Of a DNA stretch of 64,000 nt, positions 46,401 to 58,400 are shown piece after piece. The translations under genes were made by a program, and so were the position numbers. Source of the DNA: Mytilus californianus. Lineage: Eukaryota; Mollusca; Bivalvia; Mytilida; Mytilidae. The notes under the pieces are model-generated. The model did no database searches, was not told where the DNA came from, and saw nothing but the letters and a program-made list of their open reading frames with translations. Where the stretch lies: positions 64,612,995 through 64,676,994 of the forward strand of contig NW_026262690.1 of the NCBI RefSeq assembly GCF_021869535.1. Reading direction: 5' to 3'. Position 1 is the stretch's first letter. Each line of letters begins with the position of its first letter.

Positions 46401-49400
46401 TTGTCCACATTGAGGTCAAAAGGGTCCAAAATTAAACTTTGTTTGATTTCATCAAAAATTGAATTCTTGGGGTTCTTTGATATGCTGAATCTAACCATGT
46501 ATTTAGATTTTGGATATTGGACCATAATAGGTGAATGTCCAATTTAAAATTTTTAAGTTCTTAGACCACATTCATTCTGTGTCAGAAACCTATGCTGTGT
46601 CAAATATTTAATCACAATCCAAATGCAAAGCTGTATCAAGCTTAAATGTTGTGTCCATACTTGCCCCAACTGTTCAGGGTTCGACCTCTGCGGTCGTATC
46701 AAGCTGCGCCCTGCGGAGCATTTTATTCTGGTTTGCAGGCAATAACTTGAGTATAAGTGTATAGATCTCTATTCAATTTTAGCACAAGGTTCCATACCAC
46801 AATAGAAAGGTTGGGGTTTATTTTGGGGGGGTTATTATAGTATCTGTTTAGGAATTAGGGAACAAAAAGGGCCTAACAAAACAATGATTTGTCTGGTTCA
46901 CAAACAATAACTTGAGTATAACTGTATAGATCTCTTTTAAATGTAAGCACAAGGTTTCATACCACAATAGGAAGGTTGAGATTTATTTTTGGTTTTATTT
47001 GTTGTAGCTGTTTAGTAATTAAGGGCCAAAAAGGGGTCAAAAACAAGCATTTTACATGTTTCAGGACACCTGATCTGTGTACTAGAGTATGGATTTCTAT
47101 GAAATTTTACTACAAGGATCCATACTTCAAAAGAAAAGTTGGGATTGATTTTAGGGGTCATGGTCCAAACCGTTCAATAATAAGGGGCTGAAAAGGGGCA
47201 AAAATGTTCTTATTTGTGGACAATAACTTGAGTATAAGTCTATTTATTGCTATCTAATTGTGCCGCAAGGTGTTATGCCATAAAATAAAGTTTGGGATTG
47301 ATTTTAGGGGTTGACCCTATTGGTTTAGTTAAAAGGGGCTAAAAATAATACTTTGTATAAATTGCTTATTTCTTTAGCAATTTCAATGGGGTTTAATTCA
47401 AAAGTCTTGAATTCTTGGGAGTCTTTAATATGCTGAATCTAATTAGGTATTTAGAATTTGGATTTTAGGGTCTGTTTTTGAAATGATCCATATTAAGGTC
47501 CAAAGGGTCCAAAATTAAACTTTAACTCTTTAAAAATTAAATTATTGGTGTTTCCATGATATGCTGAATCTAATTGTGTATTTAGATTTCTTAATTTTGA
47601 GGCCTGTCTTCAAATTGGTCCACAAAAAGGTCCAAAGAAAAAAGGTTAAAAAAAAATGAATTCTTTGATATGCTGAATATAAGCGTGTATTTAGATTCGG
47701 GGCATGGTCGGTCCACATTAAGGTCCAAAGGGTCCAAAATTAAACTTTGTTTGATTTAAAAAAAAAAAGAATGGTTGGGGTTCTTTGATTAGCTGAATCT
47801 AAGCGTGTATTTAGATTTTTTATTCGGGGCATGGTCGGTCCACATTAAGGTCCAAAGGGTCCAAAATTAAACTTTGTTTGATTTAAAAAAAAAAAGAATG
47901 GTTGGGGTTCTTTGATTAGCTGAATCTAAGCGTGTATTTAGATTTTTGATTTTGGGCATAGTTATCAAGATGGTCCAAATTGGGGTCAAAATTGAACATT
48001 GTTTGCTTTCATCAAAATTAAATTGTTTGTGTTATTTGATATGGTCAATCCAACAGTGTTTTTTGATTTTGTGCTTAGTTTTCAAAGTTGGTCCAAATAT
48101 GGGTCCAAAATTAAACTTTGTTTGATTTCTTCAAAAATTAAATCATTGGTGTTCTTTAATGTGTGCAATCTAACAGTGTTTTAAATTTTTAATTTTGGTC
48201 CCGTTTTTTAAACTGGACCCCATAAAGGTCCAAAGTATCCAAAATAAAACTTAGTTTGATTTTAACAAAACATGAAACAATGTGGTTATCTGATATGCTG
48301 AATCCAACCATGTATTTAGAATTTGAATATTGGACCATAATTGGTAGATGTCTAATTCTAAAATTATTTAAGAACTTATACCACATTCATTCTGTGTCAG
48401 AAACTATGCTATTATTACATATTTACACAGAATCTAAATTCAGAGATGTTATCACACAATTACCAGAAATTTTAAGTTGAGTCATTATAGTTGACCATAA
48501 ATATAACATCATATCTAATTTTAGAGAACTATTTTTGTGGTTTAATCACTGGTTCATGGAAACTAAATTGATTCACAGACAATAACTTTAGAATAAGTGT
48601 ATGGATGTGTAAGAAATTTTAGCACAAGTTTCCATACCACAATAGGAGTGTTGGGATATTAAATTGAGTCATAGTTTACAATAGATTTGCTGATTCAGAT
48701 ATATCAATTGTGGTGATAGTTGTGTATTCATTGTGTTCTATTTAAAGATTGTTTAACTTAACATATTTGAATATTTTCTTATGGCTGAATATTCCCTTGG
48801 AAATTAAAATAGACCTTTGTCCATCTGTTGAAGTGGAAGGTAAGTGAAGTTTTTAAATACAATTATTCTGTATAAACTAATTTTTCTGAATGCTATATAT
48901 ATTTTTTTCTAATGACGAAGTCGAAGGGGACTTTAGGTTTGCACTCTGTCTGTCTGTCCATCCGTCAGTCCGGCAAAACAGTTTTCCACACTTTTTCCTT
49001 CGTGCTTGAAGATATTGATTTGATATTTGGTGTATTGTTTTATCATGACAAGTTACAGATCAAGTTCGAATTTTGTTCTGGTCTGACGATTTTGTGCAGA
49101 GTTATGGTCCTTGAACTTAGAAAATTTACTCAAATAATGAGTTTTCCGCATTTTTTTTTTGTCATGCTTGAAGATATTAATTTGATGATTTGTAAATACT
49201 TTTATCATGACAAGTTACAGATCAAGTTCGAATTTTGGTCCGGTCTAATGATTTTGTGCAGAGTTACGGTCCTTGGACTTAGAAAATTCACTCAAATAAT
49301 CAGTTTTCCTCACTTATTTTTCGTCATGCTTAAAGATATTGATTTGATAATTGGTATATAGTTTTATCATTACAAGTTACAGATCTAGTTTGAATTTTGT

Positions 49401-52400
49401 GCCGATCTGATGATTTTGTGCAGAGTTATGGTCCTTGGACTTGGAAAATTCACTCAAATAATCAATTTTTCATATTTCTTTTCGTCATGCTTGACGATAT
49501 TGACTTGATATTTTTTATATAGTTTACACCATAACAAGTTATAGATCAGGTTAGCGTTTTGTTCCAGTACAATGAATTTTTAATCCGTAGGGGACTATGT
49601 ATTGCCAGGCAATACTCACAGAATGCTTGTTTTTGATGAAGCGAACTTCTTTAAAAACTAAGCTTATATTGTCTGTTAATAAACACGTATTTAGATTTTT
49701 GATTTTGGGCCAAGTTTTCAAGTTGGTCCAAATCGGCGTCCAAAATTTGTTTGATTTCAACATAAATTGAATATATAGAGGGTTCTTTGAAATGCTGAAT
49801 CTAAACCTGTATTTAAATTTTGAACTATTGGGCCCCGTTTCCAAGTTGGTCCAAATCAGGGTAAGAAATTAAACTTTCTTTGATTTCAACAAAAAATTCA
49901 TTTATGGGGTTCTTTGAAATGCTGAATCATGTATTTAGATTTTGGATTTTGGGCTCAGTTATCAAATTGGTCTACATTGAGGTCCAAAGGATCTTAAATC
50001 AAACTTTTGTTTGATTTCGTCTAAAATTAAATTCTTGGGCTTCTTTGATATGCTGATTCTAACCATGCTCTTAGATTTTGGATATTGGACCATAATAGGT
50101 AAATGTCCAATTTCAAATTTTTCAGTTCTTTGACCACATTCATTTTGTGTCACAAACCTATGCTGTGTCAAATATTCAATCACAATCCAAAATTCATCGT
50201 TGTTTTAAGCATAAATGTTGTGTCCATACTTGCCCCAACTGTTCAGGATTCGATCTCTGCGGTCGTATCAAGCTGCGTCCAGCGAGCATTTTATTTGCTT
50301 TTTTTTTTCTTTTGTGCCAAAAGATGTGAAACTTGAGCATCAAAAAAGTACGTTCATCTTTCAAAGAGTAGCTTGACTACCCTAAAGCCATTATACATAT
50401 GTGTAACATTTTCTTACCTTTCTTCTGTGGTGTTGTTATAGAAACCTCTATTTTTAGATTATATGTTGGGTTTTTTTTTTCTAGGAAGCCATCTTACATT
50501 TGTGAAAATGTAGAAGGTTCTTTTTTCAGTCGCCTTTCAGTGCTTCGATGTTTATCAACTTCTTGGTCTGTCATTGAAAGTTTTTCTCTTCTTTCCTTGT
50601 ATCTTTTACTTTTTCCTTGAGCACATACCCTGTATTAATTTTCTTGTCAATTCAATGTATTAAATTTCTTATGATTTTGTTCACACTTATTTCAGGGGGA
50701 CCGATGAAACGATGTCTTGGTAAGGATGGAATACTCAAGTCTTACAATGACTTTAATGAAGGATGCTGTCGAGGAGTTTATAACAAAACTGTAGGAGCAG
50801 ATGACTTTGCATGTTGTGAAGGTAGAAGAGAGTGAAATTCTATTTTTATGCCCCCGCCGTAGCGGAGGGGGCATTAAGTTTTACCCTTGTCCGTCCGTAC
50901 GTCCAAAAGTTGGTTTCCGTTCTCTAACTTTAGTTTGCCTCAACCAAATGTTATGAAACTTATACACAATGCTTATTACCACAAAACACAGATCAAGTTC
51001 GAATTTTGATGGCGTCACTTTAATCGTTCTAGAGTTATGCCCGTTTACAAATGGAAAAATTGCTGAATTTTCCGTTTCTGTTCTCTAACTTAAGTTAGCT
51101 TCGACCAAATGTTATGAAACTTATACACAATGCTTATTACCACAAAACACAGATCAAGTTTGAATTTTGGTGGTGTCACTTTAACAGTTCTAGAGTTATG
51201 CCCCTTTACAAACGGAAAAAATGCTGAATTTTTCGTTTCCGTTCTCTTACTTAAGTTTGCCTCAACCAAATGTTATGATACTCATACACAATACTTATTA
51301 CCACAAAACTCAGATCAAGTACACATTTGGGTAGTGTCACTTTTACCGTACTTCAGTTGTGTCCCTTTATAACTTTAAATGATATGCAACCGGGGGCATC
51401 ATCTGTGTCCCATGGACACATTCCCCATTTTTTTTTTAAATCATACATATTATGCTCAGCCGTGACTAAGTTAAAACCCCTAAAATGAGGGGTACGTAGA
51501 TGGCGTATTGCGAGGCAACATTTGTGCCCCTATCTATGATACCGTCTTTTCCAGTGGAAGTCTATATATCTCACCTTTCATCCCGGTGAACCCACGTTTT
51601 TATACGACCGCAAAAAAATTGCGTTCGTATAATTCTATCATGTCGTCGTACAACGTCGTCGTCAGCGTCGTCGTCGTCCGAAGACACATTTGGTTTTCGA
51701 ACAATAACTTTAGTTTAAGTGAATGGATCTCTATGAAATTTTACCAGAAGGTTCAATACCACAAAAGGAAGGTTTGGATTGATTTTGGGGGTTATGGTAC
51801 CAACAGGGGCCAAAAACAGGCATTTTTGTAGTTTCCGGACAATAACTTGTGTGTAAGTGTATGGATCTCTATGAAATTGTACCACAAGGTTCCATATCAC
51901 AAAGGAAAGTCTGGGATTGAGTTTGGGAGTAATTGCACCAAACGTTCAGGAATTAGGGGCAAAAAAGGGGCAAAAAACAAGCATTTTTCTAGTTTCCAGA
52001 CAATAACTTGTGTTAAAATTATGGATCTCTCTGAAATTGTACATTTTTCCTGAAAAGAAAATAACCTTCAAAATATAAAAAAAATTTAGAGGGGGGGGGG
52101 GGATATATTTATTTTGGGGGGGGGGGGGGGGGGTGTGGATTTTTTTTCAAGTTTTTTTTTTGGGGGGGGGGGGGGGGTTCTTACTTTTTTTCTTGAAGAT
52201 TTTTCAAAAATTTCCAAAATTTGTTTTTTTTTTCCACAAAAATTTTCCATTTTTACAATGATTATTTCTGATTTGTATATAAAAGCAACAAATACTGATA
52301 TGGCAGGAGATACACACCAAAAAGGGTGTGTAAATTATTATATATAACAGATTAACTAAGTATTGTGCAACAGCACAGTATTGCGCAATAGCATAGTATT

Positions 52401-55400
52401 GCGCAATAGCACAGTATTGCACAATAGAAGGAAATCTTCAATTGAAAATCAATACAAATCTTTTAACCAATTCCAATGGGATTAAATTAAGTCTTTAATT
52501 TTTGAGATTCTAACCTTGTATTACTATTTTGGATTTTGGCCCCATTTTTAAATTGGTCTACATTGAGGTCCAAAGGTTCCAAAATTAAACTTTGTTTGAT
52601 TTCATCAAAAACTGAATTATTGCGGCTCTATGATATGCTGAATCTTATTGTGCATTTAGATTTTTTATTTTGGGCCCTGTTTTCAAATTAGTCCATATTA
52701 AGGTTTGAAGGGGCCAAAATTAAACTTTGTTTGATTTCAACAAAAATTAAATTTCTGGTGTTTTTTTATTTGCTGAATCTAACCATGTTGTTAGATTTTG
52801 GATATCAGACCAAACTAGGTAAATTAAATGTCATTTCAAATTTTTAAGATCTTTGACCACATTTATTTTGTGTCAGAAACCTATATTATGTCAAAATTTG
52901 ATCACAATCCAAATTCAGATAGTATCAAGCTTGAATATTGTGTCCAAACTTGCCCCAAATGTTCAGGGTTCAACCACTGCGGTTGTATCAGGCTGTGCTC
53001 GGCGAAGCATTTTATCAAACCTTCCTATTGGATTAATTGTTAATGCGTTCTCGTCTTGAATATGCATGAAATATTTGCTCGTTAAGCAAACAACAACTCA
53101 TCAGCTTTAGTTTTGTAGTATTGTCTGTTGGTTACATGTTGACTTAATTATATATGTGCATAGCAGGAGACCCTTACCCTGTTCAATCCTTTTAGAGTTC
53201 ACGCGATTTGCCTATGATTTGGTTTATTACCTTCATTTATTTCTTCTTAATCGATATATGAGTTTTAAACATAAGTAAACTACGGTAACTGTTGAATAAA
53301 TTTATGCACTTGACTTTTCCCTTTTTCCTTATTGTCTCGGTCGCGCAGCGGGAACCATAGAAAGACCGGACGTCCGTTCGTTTATCCGTCTCTCCGTCCA
53401 TACATCTGTCCAGTCCTGTTGGCGCGCTTTTACCTACATTTCTTGTCGGATTTAATATATGAAATTAACATCAAAGGTTTATATATGGAATGTCTCGGAC
53501 GAGTCAGAAAATCAGCACCGATCAACTATTTTACTGTAGTTATGCACCTTCAAAATGTGAATTATACTGTAAAATTGCATTCTTCTTCTTCTCTCTTCTT
53601 AAAGTTTCAAGCGATCCTTCATTTATTGAAGATTATTCACAGGGCGTCGACTTTAAAATTTTGATTTATAGTTTACAAGGTACTAGAAAATAGAAACAAA
53701 ATCAAAAATCAAAATAATATATGTACATTTTAAGCGCTCTAACGCCTTTGTCTCTTGTCAGATTGTTATGAAATTTATGTCAGAGATTTGTAATAGCAAT
53801 GTCTCGAAAGAGTTCGAAAATCAGCGCCGTTCGTTTTATTTTACAAGACTTTTCAATGCCTCATGGAAATGTTAATTATTTGAAAAATTTACTGTAAGAA
53901 TTCTTGCTCATTTCTTGTTGGATTTTTAGGTGATCTATTTCAAAAGTTTATATAAGCGATGTCCCGGACCAGTTCGAAAATCGATTTTCGAGAGTTATAC
54001 CCCTTGGAAATGTAAATTATATGGGAAATTGCACCATAAACGCTCTCACTCCTACATTTCATGCTTGATTGTTATTAAACTTATATCAAAGGTTTATATG
54101 AGCAAGGTCTTGGAAACCTGAATGATCTTGAAATGAAAAATTATTTGGAGTTATTGCCATTGGACAAAAAATATATGTATTGCGGCGGAAGGCATTGTAA
54201 ATGTGTCCTTTGATATTCCTTGAATTTTTAACTTTTTTGTTTTCCTTGTAATGCAGGTATGTTGGCTTTTAGACATCTTTTTGTAGCGTAAAGTACCTGT
54301 CTCATTAAGGTATACCACGCTTATCCTTATATTCATGCTAGGATGTTATTCCGAAAGATCGGACTGGAGAAGTTCACCTACCAGTACCTGAAAATTGCCG
54401 TTCAATGTGAACTTCTAAATCAAGTAACATCAACAAACCAAAAACCGATAGCTAGATGGTCCTTCGACCTGACAAAATTTTCCATCTAGAAAATACAGCC
54501 GTCCGTGCGAGACCAGTACTGGATGTCAAAGACGTTAAATGATCATTTCCAAAGTAGTAAATATACAATAGCGCTGGATTCTGACAAAAACCTTTTCAAG
54601 TTGAAGCCTATATTTTCAAGAATACAATGGCATCTCTTCGAAAAGAAACAATTATGATACCATTAATGCTTTCAGTATTTAGGGCTCAAGTAGGATATAC
54701 GATACTATAGTTCTGCGACTCTTTTCACAAAAAATCTTACGATTAAAATTGATCGTAAGTTATACTGAAATGTGTAGGACTTACGAGTATTTTTACTCAT
54801 AAGATTTTTTGTGAAAATAGCCACTGGCTTTTATAATAAATTCATCCGCTTGTGAATTATTGGGCAATAAAGACATTTAAAATATATGAGAACAAATTGC
54901 AAGCTGACAGGTCGACAGGTCGACAGTTGACGTAAATTAAGTCGACAAAATCAAATTTATTTCATTACACCAGAATAATGCTTAAGTGGTAACAATTAAC
55001 AAGTAGACAGCTGACAGGTTGCCAGATTGACAGTTGACAAGTAGACAGTCGACAGGTCGACAGTTGACAATTTAATGTCGTCAGTTGACAAAAACTATAA
55101 AAAGAAATGATTAAATTAAATTTATACCAAAAGTAATTATTATCTAGTGATTGACAGTCGACAGGTCGCTGTCGACAGTTGAACAATAATATCTATATAT
55201 GTATGTCGACCTATCAACCTGTCGACCTGTCGACCTATTTACATAAAAATTGAAACTGTCTACCTGTCAACTTGTCGACCTGTCGACCTATATGTACATA
55301 AAAATTGAAACTGTCAGCCTGTCGACTTGTGTATATATATAAACCTATTCACCCCTGTATTCTTCCGATGGAACTACAATTCCATATATCCTACTTGACC

Positions 55401-58400
55401 CAGCAGAAAGGGGTTCTTGAAATTTTTTCATATGAAGCTTCATTTATAATATATCTCCGATATTCTCATTCGCTTTTTTCCTTATGTTTGAAAATTCTAG
55501 AAATCAGAGCGATTTTAATTCTGTTGTTAAACAAAGCTGACTGACAAAGAGTAACATAGAAAGATGATTGTGAGATGAGTTGATCGTTCAAGCAAGAGCT
55601 AATACGGAAAAATTTAATTTAATGTTAATAAAGTATGACTGTACCAATGTGCTAATATTTGCAGTTGCTAGGAAAGTGAAAACCTACACAAATATTGTGC
55701 CAAACGTACATCTCCTGTATTCTTTCTAATAACACCCATAACAATATTATTTATTAGAATTTAGACAATATAAAAATGTGGTTTCCATATTTTAATCAAA
55801 CAACATGTCAAAAATATTTTTGCAGCGTGTTTTTGAAACTGAAAAAGACTCAATATATTACTATAACCTCTTTCATTTACAGGTAATTATGAAGTCTATA
55901 ATATACACACACATTTCTGCTGTGGGAATCAAATAAGAAGAATCACTAACGAAAAACAAAGCTACGAATGCTGCGAAAATGAATTAAGAGACAAAAAGAT
56001 AGGGGTTTGCTGTGAAAATGTTTATCACGAACAAGGTAAGAAATGGCGTATTTTTTTATGTTTGACTAAAGATTAAAAAAAAATATACATTGAAATTAGG
56101 TAAAACGAACTATATGTTCATCTACCTTTTAATACGATTTAAAGTTGGCACCGTAAATAGATTTATCTCTCCATTCTCCCCATGTATAGCCCTGATTCCT
56201 TATGAAAATAAGATGTTGTATGATGACCAAATGACGAAGACGTTAGTAACTATAGATCACCTTACGGCCTTGACCTGTTTGGCTTTACTTTGATCTTCGT
56301 TTTTGTTTTTGGTGTATCAGCTCTCCAACGTTTGTTTTAGATTTGGACTTTTAAATATGTTGCCATCACTGAAGAGATTGAAATGGGCATCTGGTTTTTT
56401 TTTCATTTTTGTTTTATTCGTTTCACATTTTTCATGTCGATTCCTTTTAAAGCTGACTATACGATATGTGTTTTGCTCATTGTTGAAGGCCGTACGGTGA
56501 CCTAATATTGCATATGATTTGGACTCTGTAGAAAAGTTGTCTCATTGGTAATTATAAGACATCTCCTTATTTTATGTTAAGGTGAGGTGAATCAGTGTTT
56601 TATTTAGTTTGCATGTATTGTTTTTTCTTCGACCTTTTGTATGTTATGTCATCGTGATTAATTTATACATTTAGGAAGAAAAGGAGAATGCTGCGGACAA
56701 CTATTGAATAAAAAAAACGAATATCTTTGTTGCAAAGATAAAAGTTCTATTTCTACCAAACTTCATCAGAAGACATCAAATCAAAAATGTTGCGGAATAA
56801 ATTCGTACAACAGGAAAACTGACACAAAAGAGAATGGCTGTTGTGAAGATGTACCTTATTCCACAACAACATCAGATTGTAGCCATGGTCATGTTGTTCC
56901 AAAAGGACATGCATGGTGTAGTGTAGGTGAGAAAATACAAATACATTATTTAGAGAAAGATATAAACATAACTTGATATGATAGAACACAGATAATCAGC
57001 ACAAAACAATAAATAAATGGAGAATGTGTCCATGGGACACAGATGATGCCACCGCTTGCATGTAACGTTATAAAGGGACATGACTAGAGAACTGTAAAAG
57101 GGACGCCACCCAAAATCAAACTTGATCTGTTTTTTTATGGTAATAAACATTGTGTATAAGTTTCATATAATTTGGTTGAGGCAAACTAAAGTTAGAGAAC
57201 GGAAACGAAAAATTCAGCATATTTTCCATTTATGAAGGGGCATAACTCCAGAACGGTTAAAAGTGATACCACCCAAAATTCGAAGTTGATCTGATTTTAG
57301 TGGTAATAAACATTGTGAATAAGTTTCATAACATTTGTTTAAGGAAAACTAAAGTTAGAGATGGACGGAAACCAATTTCGGGAAGAACGTACGGACATAC
57401 GGACGGACAAGGGTAAACCTTAATGTCCCTTCGTTATGGCGGGGGCATAAACATAGCAAAACCAGAAGTGTGAATCGTGAATTACTGAAAAGGAAACTTT
57501 TGGCTTAATTTCAGAAATTTTGCAGTTAACGGAGGGACAAACTTACTAAGCGCTTTACCTTTCGTAATAGTTCCAAAATTATTCTATATGAATATGAAAA
57601 TAAGATGTTGTATGAGACAACTGTCCACTAGAGACCAAATGACGTAGATGTTAGCAACCATAAGTCACCATACGGCCTTCAACAATGGATAAAAGCAATA
57701 ACGTATATTATTCAGTCATAAAAGGCCCAGACATGATAACATGTAAAATAATTCAAACGAGAAAATTAACTGATATATACGAAAGCCTATTAGGGTCACA
57801 AAAAAAAAAAAATTATCTCGTAATTACGAGATACGGAAAAACTATCGCGTAATTACGAGATAAGAAGTTTTTTATTTCGTAATTACGCGATAATTATCTC
57901 TTTCGTAGATTTAAGTACAAAACAATAAACAAAAAAAACCAAATATGATAGACAGCAATTAACGACGACTACTGAATTGCAGGTTATAAACTTATTTCTG
58001 ATTATAATCTTCTCTTTTCTTTTTTTTTTTAAATATTTGTCTTCTTTAATATTGTTTAATTCGTTGAAGTCTCTTGTTAACAATGATTATAATTCAATTA
58101 CAAAACAGATGCTCTACTATGTAGATATATTATGTAAGAACGCATCTTTTAACTTATTTTCTTTCTTTTCTATAAGCTAACACACATTACAATCAGAAGA
58201 ATATGTTGTGTTGCAACACAAAATTAGTCCGAAGACAAATATCAAATGGACAGTGTTGTGGTGACAAAGAAATAGACGGCTATAGGGAGGAGTGTTGTGA
58301 TAAGATCTCGTATGATGCGCTCAATGAACAATGCTGTGGAAGTAAGTAAAACACTCATACAAATAAAGCCTTAGATTACATAGTTATCTGTTGAATTATT

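Noticed and set aside
48912..49361. 149-codon open frame
   Set aside because: It spans three family E units; the peptide repeats with the DNA unit and there is no start context or domain.
49551..49844. 97-codon minus-strand frame
   Set aside because: Inside a partial family A copy.
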